Assembly: GCA_003508835.1 (NCBI GenBank)
Contig: PUFA01000066.1
Location: 6,714,501 to 6,778,500 of the forward strand
Direction: 5' to 3'
DNA: 64,000 nt
From: Eonycteris spelaea
Taxonomy: Eukaryota > Chordata > Mammalia > Chiroptera > Pteropodidae
Shown: positions 53,880-63,968 of the stretch, piece after piece
Layout: each line of letters starts with the position of its first letter
Numbering within the stretch: position 1 is the first letter of the stretch
The notes under the pieces: model-generated
What the model saw: the letters and a program-made list of their open reading frames with translations, nothing else
Told to the model about the DNA's origin: nothing
The model's database searches: none
Position numbers and translations under genes: made by a program

Positions 53880-54490
53880 TGTTTCATGTGAGAAAGCCGT
53901 TTAAGCAAGGAGGCACTTGGCTGCTCCTTCTAAATGAAAATTTTCAATTAGTCTGGAGAAGTTGATTACACCATCCTTTAATAACTGCACTTGTGATTCT
54001 GCAAATCCTCTATTAATTGATTCATCCGTATGCCCCCAAACCAAGAATCCGCAAACAGGTAGAAAAAGCAGCGGCAGGCGGGGGAAGAAGACAAAGATAA
54101 AGACGTGCTGTGGTGCGTACTGGGTAGGCAAGGCATAAAAGACAAGTGTGCGCGAGTTATTGAAAACTGTGATTGGCGAGAGACTTGGGAAATTCATCCT
54201 CCAGATCAAATGAGCTTTCTGGGCCACTCGCGGCATACGCAGCGCTGACAGGATGCACTTGGCTGCAGCGGCATCTCACAGAGAAAGCAAGTCCGTGGAG
54301 CTTGATCCAGACAATGCAAAAAGAGCTACTGGGCCCGCGGTCCCCACCCCGAGGAGGTTTGGGAAGACACTAAAAATAGCAGCTTTCTCTGGGCTACAGA
54401 AGATCATTAATGCAAAAGTCAGAAACCAGGAAAGTCCAGTCCAGGCTGTGGAAATAATGACTGCTCTGTCCTGCTGCGGCTCCCAGTGCC
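53880..54490. other. Repeat-free block, likely regulatory
   Basis: About 600 bp without transposons carries AAATTTTCAATTAGTC-like, CCTTTAATAACTGCACTTG, CTATTAATTGATTCATCCG, GATCAAATGAGCTTTCTGG and AAGATCATTAATGCAAAAGT words. In a region otherwise dense in old repeats, this gap suggests constraint. Frames of up to 111 codons show no domain. Confidence 0.4.
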
Positions 54491-54519
54491 AGGTCCTATG
54501 ACCAGGCATCAGTCCTGGG

Positions 54520-54707
54520 CTGACCGGCTGCTGGGCTTCGGGTAAAACCCGTCGACCCTCAGGTTCCCCATGTATTAAACAGCGGAAACAAACACATCTA
54601 TATCATAGGAGTCTCCCGACAGTTCGACGAGCTAATGCACATAAGGTGTTTAGCATCAGTTCTGGAACATGATAGAAATTCAATAAACACTTACCATTGC
54701 ATTAGTC
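54520..54707 (+). mobile_element. MIR SINE
   Basis: CTTCGGGTAAAACCCGTCGA, CCCTCAGGTTCCCCATGTAT, GCTAATGCACATAAGGTGTT and GAAATTCAATAAACACTTAC trace MIR to its tail. Confidence 0.85.
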
Positions 54708-55130
54708 AGCTGTGACCCTAACGTTTCATGACGAACCACCTCCCAAGCTCAGGACGCCCGGCCATCAGCATTCATTCCTTGGGCACAGATAAGCAGGTTC
54801 GCTGGAATTCGGCCGGCTCGGCGTGGTTTTAGGACACAAGGCGGGTCCAGGTCTGCTCCACGCCCCTCACCTTCCTCACACAGGCGGCTCCTGTGGCATG
54901 TTCTGCTCACGGAGCTATGCAATAGCCTAAGAGGAAAACTCTAACCCCAGAAGCACGATTCAAGCCTGTCCGCATGAGCTAACTTCCTCTTGGCGAAAGC
55001 GCGTCACAGAGCCGAGACCGAGGGCAGAGGAGCGAGCCCCACCCGTGGGGATGGCAGGGATCGTAACCGTCTGGGCCGGCACAAGCGCCTTAGTTCCATG
55101 AGCGCACAAATGACCGCAAGGCCAGCGAGG
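54708..55130 (-). mobile_element. MLT1-like LTR, antisense, degenerate
   Basis: TTAGTCAGCTGTGACCCTAA, CGAACCACCTCCCAAGCTCA, GGCACAGATAAGCAGGTTCG and GGCGAAAGCGCGTCACAGAG follow the reverse complement of an MLT1-like MaLR LTR (from TAATTTGTTACGCAGC backwards). It is weakly preserved. Confidence 0.55.
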
Positions 55131-55156
55131 GCACGATGAGGGTCAAGCGCGCGTTT

Positions 55157-55522
55157 GTTATGGACCGAATGATAGCTCCCCAAAATTCCCCCGATGTGAC
55201 TATCTGGGATATGACCTGTTAAAGAGGTAATTAAAGTAAAGTTAAGTCATGAGGGTAGAGCCCGAATCCCCAGGATGGGCGTCCGTAGAAGAAGAAGAGG
55301 ACAAGACACAGGGGGTGGGCACGCGGAGGAAAGGCCACGTGAGGACCGGGCAGGAAGGCAGCGGCTGCAAGCCCAGGAGAGCGGTCTCAGGGGACGCCAC
55401 CCTGCTGCCACCTCCGCCCGGGGCTCCCGGCCTCCGGCACTGTGAGGAACCCATCTCGATGGCTGACCCTGCTCAGTTCACGGCATGTCGTTACAGCGTC
55501 TGCGGCGGACAGACACAGTAGG
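55157..55522 (+). mobile_element. MaLR-type LTR
   Basis: TGTTATGGACCGAATGATAG, CTCCCCAAAATTCCCCCGAT, AAAGAGGTAATTAAAGTAAA, GTCATGAGGGTAGAGCCCGA, AGAAGAGGACAAGACACAGG and GGCCACGTGAGGACCGGGCA run in LTR order from its TG start. It is the same general family as 32298-32692, in opposite orientation. The 90-codon frame is fortuitous. Confidence 0.85.
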
Positions 55523-55750
55523 AGAGAGAAATTAATGCTGAAGAAGAGAGACTGTCACAAAGAGAAGGAAATTTCACGACATTGGACAGCATCTGGTTAA
55601 AAGGCGGGTGGCAATTCGATTGGTGAAGATGGAAGTGAGTGGGGGGGGGAGGGGTGACATCCCAGACGCGGGGGTGGCCTTCGCCATCGTCCTGGGGAGG
55701 GGTGGAGAGGCGATGGGTGACGTCTTTTTGAAACGCTTGGCTGCAGACGC
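55523..55750. other. Unassigned sequence
   Basis: A G run lies at about 55640-55650. No gene or repeat is recognised. Confidence 0.35.
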
Positions 55751-55751
55751 T

Positions 55752-55940
55752 GCATTAGGCTCTTCACACAGACGCACTTTTTTCATCCTCAAAACCACCC
55801 TAAGGAGTGGACGCTATTAGTGCCCTGAATTTCGAGGAGGAAGAAACAGGTTTGGGAAGGTGAAGGTTAGCGTCCGAGGACACAATGCAACGGAACTGAA
55901 AGACGTCCGCGAGTCCCACTCGGTCGCCTTTGGCGGAAAA
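55752..55940 (-). mobile_element. MIR SINE
   Basis: TTTTTTCATCCTCAAAACCA, CCCTAAGGAGTGGACGCTAT, TTCGAGGAGGAAGAAACAGG and TTTGGGAAGGTGAAGGTTAG trace an antisense MIR. Confidence 0.76.
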
Positions 55941-56099
55941 CAAACTCCATGGCCTGAGGATGAAGAAACAAAGTGCTCACGAGAAAAACAGACAGATCGT
56001 GAAGGAAGGAAGCATGGGTCCCCGAAGGCAGAAGGAAGGGGGAAAAGCAAGAGAGGCAGGCTCCCTCCTCCCTTTGTCCATCCCATATAACAAAACTGA

Positions 56100-56315
56100 G
56101 TTATCAGGGGCAAAGCCTGATACTGTGCAAAGCATTGTGTTTCCTTTACGTAATCAATTACCTTAACCTGCACAGCGGCCCTGTGAGGTGGGTACAGAGA
56201 GTGTCCCCACCCTGCAGATGCGAAAACTGAGCCACGCTGCATGTGTGAGCGGCGGAGGCCGGGGCTGGAACCCGCCGTCTGCACGCAGGCCCTGCGTCCC
56301 ACTCGGCGCGACCTC
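56100..56315 (-). mobile_element. MIR SINE
   Basis: GCAAAGCATTGTGTTTCCTT, ACAGCGGCCCTGTGAGGTGG, CACCCTGCAGATGCGAAAAC, TGAGCCACGCTGCATGTGTG and GGGGCTGGAACCCGCCGTCT form a clear antisense MIR. The 174-codon minus-strand frame at 55817-56341 spans this repeat and is not a gene. Confidence 0.9.
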
Positions 56316-56394
56316 CCACCCCGCCTTCGGCAGAAAGGCATTCAGGAATTCATTCACTTTGCTGAAGAGCTGCTTGGATCCCGCCTCTTCCCTA

Positions 56395-56790
56395 TCCGTA
56401 AAGCAGCCCTGGGCTCCGCTGCTGTCAGGGCAAAGTCCGAATCACTACCTCCGTTCAAGGTCAAGTTCAGCCCGTCCCCGTTGGACGTGTATGACTTCCG
56501 TTTCCGTCAGTGATGTGCTCCCCCACACGCACGCACATACCCCGCAGTCGTCCCCACCCCCACCCTGGGTCAGCCGCTCCTCCTCTCTCTCAGGTCCCAC
56601 TCAGCGGCGACTGTGAGCCCCCCTCCCCAGTCGCCTCCTGTCCGAAGGCTTCTCTGACGGCCCGGGGAGGAGGAATCGCCTGGACGCGCCGTCTCTGCCT
56701 CACTTGGGGTTCTCTGCTCCCCGTGCGTCGCATCCTACTCAACTGGTCCTCAATTACTCGAGCGGATTGTAGTGAGTTCTAGGCCACCGA
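56395..56790 (+). mobile_element. L2 3' region, degenerate
   Basis: CAGGGCAAAGTCCGAATCAC, TCTCAGGTCCCACTCAGCGG, CTGTCCGAAGGCTTCTCTGA and CACTTGGGGTTCTCTGCTCC follow the L2 order but with heavy CpG gain. Confidence 0.5.
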
Positions 56791-57785
56791 GGGGGGAGGA
56801 GGAAAAGGCCACTCTGTTCTCAGACTTCTCCGTGGGGCAAAGGCGGAGGCCAGCGCGAATGCTCACAGCGACCACCAGCGAGGCCTGCTGGACCCTCCGA
56901 CACCCGGGCCTCTCTACCTGCGGTGGGTGGGCTGCCTCGCCGGGTCGGGGGACCCCAGCACTGCGCACCCCTCTGTGTGTGCAAACGTTTTGGTGAGATG
57001 ACCAAGTAGAACCCTTGGATTATCATTCTTGGTTATCAGGCCTCTTTTGTCCTCCCTTTACCTTAAGAGGCAATGACAGGACCTTCAGGGAACCAACGAG
57101 CACCAGGTGGCAGGGAACAAAGAACGACGCACAGGGAACTTGAGAAGGAGCCTGTAAGGGGAGGTCTGGACGCAAACCCGGTGAGTCCTGGGGCACGTGT
57201 GGTCCAGTCTCAGGGCAATATCAAGTTCCAGTAGCGTGGCATCCGGCTGGAATTAACACGAATTCCATTCCTTACGCAAATTTCTCCAGTGACATCGAAA
57301 GGAATCCAGACACAGTTTAAACCCCCTTTATCCTCCATCTACCCCAAAGGAAGGAGGGAGGAGTATCCGGGGCCGTGGCCTTGAGGGGCTCCAAGAGAAC
57401 AGTGAGGACCGTGGAGGGAGGACTGTGCGGGGAGGCTTGTCGTCAGCTATCCACCAAGACCCCTTTCACCCGCTCTTACAGACTAAAGTCTCTTTTTAAT
57501 TTGGTCTGGAATCCTGTCTCTGCCTTTCAGCTGAGCCACAGAGACACTCTGGAGGTATCTGGGCTACATTTTAATTCTCGGAAGCCGGTGGGGACAGACG
57601 CTGCGGCAAGTGCCACTACGCGGTCACTGCCCTTGAACAGCCCCAGAGGGCGAGGAGGGCTGTTCGCTCCGGTGTGAGCACGCAGCTGAGAAGAGACGCA
57701 GGTAGCCAAACCAGGAGCGTGTGGGCCCCGCTCGGTTAGCCACTTGTGGTCCAATGGCACATGCACCGAACTGGATCTGAGCCTG
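56791..57785. other. Unassigned sequence
   Basis: About 1 kb with no recognisable gene or repeat. Frames of 68-100 codons lack identifiable domains. Confidence 0.35.
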
Positions 57786-57787
57786 GG

Positions 57788-57970
57788 ATTTCACAGCCTA
57801 GAAGGCTGTCTCCTCCAAGAAGCCTTCCCTGACCAGCTCGGCCCTTAGAACCAAGCCTCCCCTGATGTCCCGCACACTGAAATGTTTGCATTTTTATGTA
57901 AGCCCTGTATCCCCAGTGACAGCACAGGCTGCCGCAGGGCGGGCCCGCTTCACGTCACGCCCCCGCGCCA
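57788..57970 (+). mobile_element. L2 3' region fragment
   Basis: CTCCTCCAAGAAGCCTTCCC, TGACCAGCTCGGCCCTTAG and CTGTATCCCCAGTGACAGCA are L2 signatures in forward order. Confidence 0.7.
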
Positions 57971-58375
57971 CTTACTGAACCCGGCCCTCTCCCTCGGCTG
58001 GAGAGAGCCATCGACAGCCACGGTTACTGCAAGTTCCCACCGCCCACCCCCAGTTCTCTCCATACGGAGCCAAACTCTCCCAAGTCAGGTGCGCGCTGGG
58101 AAAGCGAGCGCCTTCTGAGCTCAGAGAGATGTGCGGGATGTGCCCGCCTGCAGGTGGAGAGCGGAGTCCCTGTCGGTTCAGACGGCACTTTGATTAATAC
58201 GCTGAAACCTCGCCAGGACGGGATGGGTGAGTGGGATCTTACAACCCGACCACGTGAAACGCAGGCTGGAGTCCCGGAATGCAATGACCGCAGGGGGCTT
58301 CAGTGCCAGCCCCGCCCCCCGCCGGAACGCCACAGCCAGGTCCGGGGGCCAAAGCTGTGCGCGCCGGCTGGCACG
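57971..58375. other. CpG-rich unassigned sequence
   Basis: No gene or repeat is recognised. Several frames of 78-119 codons overlap on both strands, as expected for such composition. Confidence 0.35.
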
Positions 58376-58376
58376 G

Positions 58377-58393
58377 GGCTCCCCCTGGTGGCA
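58377..58393 (-). promoter_or_regulatory. CTCF-like motif, reverse
   Basis: The reverse complement reads CCACCAGGGGGAGCC, which agrees with the CTCF core except at one position. It points toward the forward motif at 16215-16232. Confidence 0.5.
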
Positions 58394-59110
58394 GGTGCCC
58401 GCTCGAGCTGAAATATCTCGAGAGAATAGGGCCTTGGAGCCCTGTCGTTCTGCTAGGAATTAGGAATCTGGCTCTTAGCTGGCACCAGCCTGACCCAGGA
58501 GAACAGAGCTGGGGCAATTCCCATGACGCCAGGCCTTTCCTTGGCCTCCCTGCTTCCCCCAGCACAGTAGCTTGAGATAAGGCCCCCGCCTTCTCCATAG
58601 ACTTGCCTTGCCTGGCCCCTCCACATATCCCTCCTCCCCTAAAGAAGTTAAACCCTTTGGCTCAGCCCCCACTCCAGATCCGAAAGAAAGGCAGTCAGCA
58701 GGTGGGGTATATCACTATTCGCGATATTCTAGAATACAGCCTCTCGAAGTTCTGCTATGCAATATTATTTGACATTTTATAATAGTCGTGGATCTTTTTT
58801 TTATAAGTAGAATAAACAGCAATTATCATTTTGAAAATTAAGAAGAAAGGAAAGCACACTGCATTTCTTCTCTGTTTCTTTTCTTTTTACACTAATGTGG
58901 CTATATGTAGAGGGGTGTTCTTTTAAAAATGCATCTTCTACAGAGTTAAATTCCCTTTAGTTTTTCCTGAACAGCAGCCCATGAGCTAAAGATGTTTGAA
59001 GGCCCCATGATTCCTCTTCCCATCTCTGCTTTCTTTTACATATACTACATTTTTGTGATTTCTCAGGGGCAGAGAATTTAACCCTCACCATCCCCACACT
59101 AAATCACTGA
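58394..59110. other. Unassigned, AT-rich from 58720
   Basis: The part 58720-59100 is repeat-free and AT-rich (AACAGCAATTATCATTTTGA, CTATGCAATATTATTTGACA), which again resembles enhancer-type DNA. No gene. Confidence 0.3.
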
Positions 59111-59111
59111 C

Positions 59112-59830
59112 TTTAATGAATAGAGCCCATATCATACTCCCACCAGGATGGCTGGGGTGAAGAAGACAGAATCACCAAGTGCTGGTGAGGACGTGGAGCA
59201 CCCGGAACCCCAAACGCAGACTGCATGCCATGGGTGCAAACTACTCTGGAAAGCCGTGCCTGGCAGTACCCACCACCCCCTGGGCAAGCACATGCTGCCT
59301 CAGGTCCCAGAAGTTTCAAATATGCTCCCCAAAAGACGTGTGCCAGGATGCTCATGGCAACACTATTCACGACACGCAAGAACGAAACACTTCCCACATG
59401 CTCGTCAGTAACGGCACGGTCACACGATGGACTGTTATGCTGTAATGAAAAGGTATTACAACGCTACTCAGCAACATGGATCAACCTCGCCGATATAATG
59501 CTGAGAGAAAGAAGCCAGTCTCAAGAGAAGTCATACAGCGTGAGTCCACTGACATACACATGAATACAGGCCAAACTCGTCTTTGAAGAGAGAGGTCCTT
59601 ATAGCAGTTGCTCTGGGGGGATCTGGGGAGGGGTGACTAGAAAGAGGCAGGCAAGGCGGCTTTGTGGGGGCTTTGGAGGGGGCTTTGGAGGGGCTGACCA
59701 CCTTCTGCTTCCTGATTCTGGGGCTCCTTACATGGGTGTGCTCAGCATGTGAAAATCTAAGCTGTATGCGTATGATGTGGGCACTTTTCTGTGTGTATTA
59801 GGTCAAAAAGTTTGTAAAAGTAGATATCAG
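59112..59830 (+). mobile_element. Old L1 (L1ME-type) 3' region
   Basis: CCAGGATGGCTGGGGTGAAG, CTACTCTGGAAAGCCGTGCC, CCCCAAAAGACGTGTGCCAG, GATGCTCATGGCAACACTAT, CAACATGGATCAACCTCGCC and GATATAATGCTGAGAGAAAG follow the ORF2 end and 3' UTR of an old L1, with GC-shifted substitutions. A short GGGCTTTGGAGG duplication lies at 59668-59692. Confidence 0.9.
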
Positions 59831-60344
59831 CTCCTATAAAGGGTTAGGCTTTCATCAATATAATTCACTTAGTGGCCTTTTCTCCAATTAATACCAAAGA
59901 AGCAAAAAGCAAAGCCCCTTCAGGTGAAAACAGACAGCTTATAGAGATGAAAAGGGAAAAAAATCAGACCACATGTCACGCCCACAATCTTACCAAAAAG
60001 CAAATCCACCTTTTATCATTAACAGGTTTCTGACCAAGAGGAAATATTTCATCCTCCACAAGGTGAAAGAGTCTTAATCTCTGTGCAGATCTGTTCAAAG
60101 GTGTTTGAAACGTGGCTGGTTTTCATTCTTGCGCCTGCTCTACTTTTAAATAAAAGACACATTTTCTGGAGACTTAAAAGGGCCAAGAGAGGGTCAGACT
60201 TCCATTTGACCTGATTTTGATCTAAGTTTCATTCAAAAAGAAATTTATGCGCAGGAGATTGAATTGCCTGTAGAATGAGGTTATCACTTGAACGTCTTAT
60301 GCCCAAGTAAGTACAAGGAAGGCCTGGTGACCTTCTACAAAAAA
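59831..60344. other. Unassigned sequence
   Basis: No gene or clear repeat. AT-rich and mostly unique. Confidence 0.35.
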
Positions 60345-60485
60345 TTTTTTGATTCAAGATTATTGGGGTGACACTGATCAACAAAATCCAATAAGTTTCA
60401 AGTGTACAACTCAACAGTACGTCATATACATATTGCATTGTGTGTTCACCTCCGGTGATTTGACCACAGACTCCCTTCCCGTTAC
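60345..60485 (-). mobile_element. L1 fragment, antisense
   Basis: ATTATTGGGGTGACACTGAT, CAACAAAATCCAATAAGTTT, CAAGTGTACAACTCAACAGT and ATATTGCATTGTGTGTTCAC match a laurasiatherian-type L1 3' segment on the minus strand. Confidence 0.72.
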
Positions 60486-60635
60486 CCAGGCTTGTTCTTC
60501 ATTCTTTACATAGGTAGACAGCGCCACCCAGTGGACGAAATGGAGAACAAGCCATCTTTGGTAACTGTCACGAAAATTCTGTATGTGGATTTACTTCAAA
60601 TGACTTAATAGATAATTTTTTTAAAAAAATAGGTA
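60486..60635. other. Unassigned sequence
   Basis: CAGCGCCACCCAGTGG at 60520-60535 is a weak CTCF-like string. No gene. Confidence 0.3.
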
Positions 60636-60637
60636 AG

Positions 60638-61032
60638 TTACTCATTCAAAAATGAGTAAAGGATATAAGGAAGAAAACAAAAGAATAAAAGTTTCAAATG
60701 GTAAATAAATATATATTAAAATACATTCAATATTACTAGTAATTGGAGAAAAGAAAATTAAAGCACAATTCAATATCATTTCCACTCACTAGATTGGAAA
60801 AATTACTAAAGTTTGGTCATCTCAAGAGCCAACATGAGCGAAGAAAGGCCTGGCACTTCACGATGCAGGTGGAACGGTAAATTGGTTCTGTATTTTGGAG
60901 AGTGATTTGATGTGACTTTAAAAAATAATAAGTGCACATAATCCAATAATTCTGACTTTCAGAATTAATCCAAGACAATTATTTTCATTCTTGCACAAGA
61001 AGGTAAGTGCAGTTGAGGACATACGGCTGTTC
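60638..61032 (+). mobile_element. Old L1 (L1M-type) ORF2 3' fragment
   Basis: AATATTACTAGTAATTGGAG, AAAATTAAAGCACAATTCAA, ACTCACTAGATTGGAAAAAT, GGTGGAACGGTAAATTGGTT and GAATTAATCCAAGACAATTA follow the order of an old L1. Confidence 0.85.
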
Positions 61033-62315
61033 CGGAAGGCAAGGAACGGTAAGTGATGGCTTTGTGTCCAAAAGATGTGTGAGGCAACGTGAAGCGGTGC
61101 CCAATGGCCAAAGCTGAGACAAGTGGAGCATCGAAAATAGAAACAGAGAAACAGATCAAAACCCCTGAGTCCATATTGATACACAAGAGGGGTGCCAACG
61201 AAACAAAACTCAAGCTTACCTGCCATCGCTGGAGATCATTCTAATGCCATCTCCAAACTCTAAGCCTTGGTGACTAATAAGAACCAAGCATTTACCCTAC
61301 CCTACATTTCTATCAGGAACTATCATTTCGAGTAGCCCAAAACCCCAGGAAATTAAATAAATCTCTTCTTTACAAAAGAATCAGCTAATCTATGTAGAAA
61401 ATGTGGTAGAATTTGTAAATTAATATTTGGCAAACCCAGATGAAATAGTCGATTGAGACAAGGACCCGAATGGGGCAAATGACGGAGAACCAGATCTTTA
61501 CGTGGCGCCGACAGAGCCGTCCGCACATCAGCTACTCTTTGCAAGGCGGGTGATGCACAATGCAGACACGGGACTGACTGCCCCAGTCTTAAGCCAGGAA
61601 TCAGGATCAGTACCTCTAACAGTGGGACAGCCAGATGCGACGTGTTTCCTGCTGTGCCCCATTTGGTACACCTCACCAGATGTCCTTGCCCAAAATTTAT
61701 CCTGTACCTATTCAAGCCTTTAGATATAACTTGCCGTTTACAGAAAATTTAAGTAATAGAGGGACAAGTTAAGCATCATCATTAGGAAGCAACTCTAAAA
61801 TCCGAAAGATAAGACATTCTATAGGACGCTGGTCTTATATATCTTCAAGATAATGTCTGTCGTTGAAAAAGATTAAGGGTGGGGGGTATTACTATCCTAG
61901 ATTAAAGGGAACTTTAAGGACAAAATATAATAACCAAATGTAATATACAGTGTGAGTGCTTGATTGAATTCTGATTTGAAAACCATTTGGGAGACTATTA
62001 GGAAAAATTGAATGTGAACAGGATATTAGATGATATTCAGGAGATATTAAGGTCGTTTGTTAGGTGTGATAGGGAATTTCAGTCATATAGGAAAACATCT
62101 TCATTTTTTAGAGGTGAATACTGAGATATGTAGGGGTAAAATGCTGTGATGTCTAATTCACTTTAAATTTGGCCAAAAAATACAGGTTAAACAAATATGG
62201 CAAAATATTAACAATGAATTAACATAGATTAGAATTATAGGTATTCGTTATAGTACTATACTCTCTACTTTTCTGGGTTTGAAATGTATTAAAATAAAAA
62301 CTAATAATAGACAGA
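61033..62315 (+). mobile_element. Probable old L1 3' UTR sequence
   Basis: The part 61800-62310 (AATGTCTGTCGTTGAAAAAG, CCTAGATTAAAGGGAACTTT, CAAAATATTAACAATGAATT, CTACTTTTCTGGGTTTGAAA) follows an old L1M-type 3' UTR ending in A-rich text. The part 61033-61800 is less certain and may contain another element. No gene is seen. Confidence 0.55.
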
Positions 62316-62329
62316 AAAAGACAAGATGA

Positions 62330-62475
62330 CTTGCATAAGAACCTTCATTGTAACATTGCTTATCATAGAAAAAACTGCAATCAACCTAAAGGACTTCAAC
62401 ACCAGAATGGATAAATAACCACAAACACATAATGAATAGACCTCACACTATACTTCTCCCAGAAAGGCTAATATG
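62330..62475 (+). mobile_element. Old L1 fragment
   Basis: CTTCATTGTAACATTGCTTA, TCATAGAAAAAACTGCAATC and CAGAATGGATAAATAACCAC match the C-terminal ORF2 region of old L1s. Confidence 0.68.
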
Positions 62476-62760
62476 AAAAAGACAGACCATCTGGTACTAT
62501 GCAGTACTAACTAGTAAGCAGTAAAATGACAAATATTTTTCATGTGTGCTAATCTCTAAAGTTTATAGTTTTTTTATTCTGCATCAAATTCTTAGATTGC
62601 CATCTCACAGATCCACGTTTATTATGCCTTTATTAAATAAGGCCATCCAGCATAGTGATTCAAAACTTGTATTTCAAGAACTGGTAACACTTCCAAATTT
62701 TACCCCTCTCCCTGTCCCCCCACAAAATGGCACAACTGTCCTTGTTGTTTTGGCATCAAA
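62476..62760. other. Unassigned AT-rich sequence
   Basis: No gene or clear repeat. It leads to two facing AATAAA signals. Confidence 0.35.
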
Positions 62761-62762
62761 AA

Positions 62763-62808
62763 AATAAAAAGGCACACGGACAGTTGGAAATGGCATAAAT
62801 TTTTTATT
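62763..62808. terminator. Facing poly(A) signals
   Basis: AATAAA lies on the plus strand at 62763-62768 and on the minus strand at 62808-62803. The minus-strand signal is preceded by unique sequence that could be a transcript 3' end. Such hexamers are common by chance in AT-rich DNA. Confidence 0.25.
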
Positions 62809-62809
62809 T

Positions 62810-63235
62810 TACTACTTAAAAAATATAGAACATTATTTACTAGCATCATCTTTTCACACAAGAAAGAGCATTCTGTCACAAAAGGTACCAGTAGATGGAT
62901 AGAATTCTAGAATAAAGATCAGTCCCTTGCAAAGAGTAAATTTAGATTTATGGAGAGTCTCTGTGTCAGCTGAACAGCCAGGAGAAACTCAGCACTGGAG
63001 AAAACAACGAAACTCTGGCAGTCAACTCAGGACATGAGCATCACGAGCCCACAATTCCGAGCCCCCCGTGAACTAGAATGTCCCAAACAAGCTGCGTCCA
63101 GCAGTCCCATGCCCCCGGCCCAGGAAACGCCTGAAGTCATGAATTGGGTTCTGCCAGTCACTGGTCATAGCCTCTGATTTTCAGTATGTGATCTCCACCC
63201 GGAACATCAGAGCATCGTGACAGAGACGCAGGGAG
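62810..63235. other. Unique sequence, possible antisense 3' UTR
   Basis: No repeat is recognised, and no coding frame reads into it. Together with the minus-strand AATAAA it could be a 3' UTR of an antisense transcript. This is inference. Confidence 0.25.
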
Positions 63236-63300
63236 CAAACACAATAACGCAGGTGAAGTGCCTGGCACAGTGCCTGGCTCATGGGTTTACTCCTGCAGCC
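63236..63300 (+). mobile_element. MIR 3' fragment
   Basis: GTGAAGTGCCTGGCACAGTG and CCTGGCTCATGGG resemble the last third of MIR. Confidence 0.45.
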
Positions 63301-63968
63301 AAATCCCCAACACCTGGGATTCTTCCCCAAGACGGCACCACAGGGCGGAGCGAAGGTTGGCGTCGCCAGCATCCAGAAGCCTCTCCTCACCCAGAATGCG
63401 GGGTGCGCGTGACCAGGTCAGGCTTCTGCACCCCCGCTTGCGGGGGACTGCGGGCTGCGGTTTGGGGTGGGGGGGAGGACAGCCAAACCCAGGCAAGGAC
63501 GGTCTGGGACGGGCGTGCGGGACAGAGACAGACCCCTGACTGAAGCTCGGCTTCCTCCACTCGCGCACCCCAGTCCTTCGCGAGGCCCACCTGCCACCAA
63601 TCAGCCTTCCCCACCCATCTCCGGTGAGCGACGCAAACTCACGCCAACCAGACTCTGTTTTTCTCACTCTCGAGTCAAGTGACCCAAGGACACAAAACAG
63701 TTGCAGCCAACGGATCCTGCCACGACAGTGTCCTGAAGGTCAGTCCCTGCTATCTGGACGCCCGAGCTGCCTGGGCCCTTTTATACTGGAAACACCCGGA
63801 ACCCCCCACGTGTTCCCGTCATGGGCAAACGACACAGGACTGATTCCCGAGGCCTGCCATCCAAGGATTCCGAACGACAGGCTCCTCTTCCCCCGCAGAC
63901 TGCGGGGCAGGCACAGCCACCAGCAGCACCGCCGTCCTGCTCCCCCTCCCAAGGCCGATGTGCCACAG
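63301..63968. other. Unassigned GC-rich sequence
   Basis: No gene is supported. Frames of up to 126 codons on both strands lack identifiable domains. Confidence 0.35.

Noticed and set aside
55817..56341. 174-codon minus-strand frame
   Set aside because: It covers two antisense MIRs, and the predicted peptide has no family signature.
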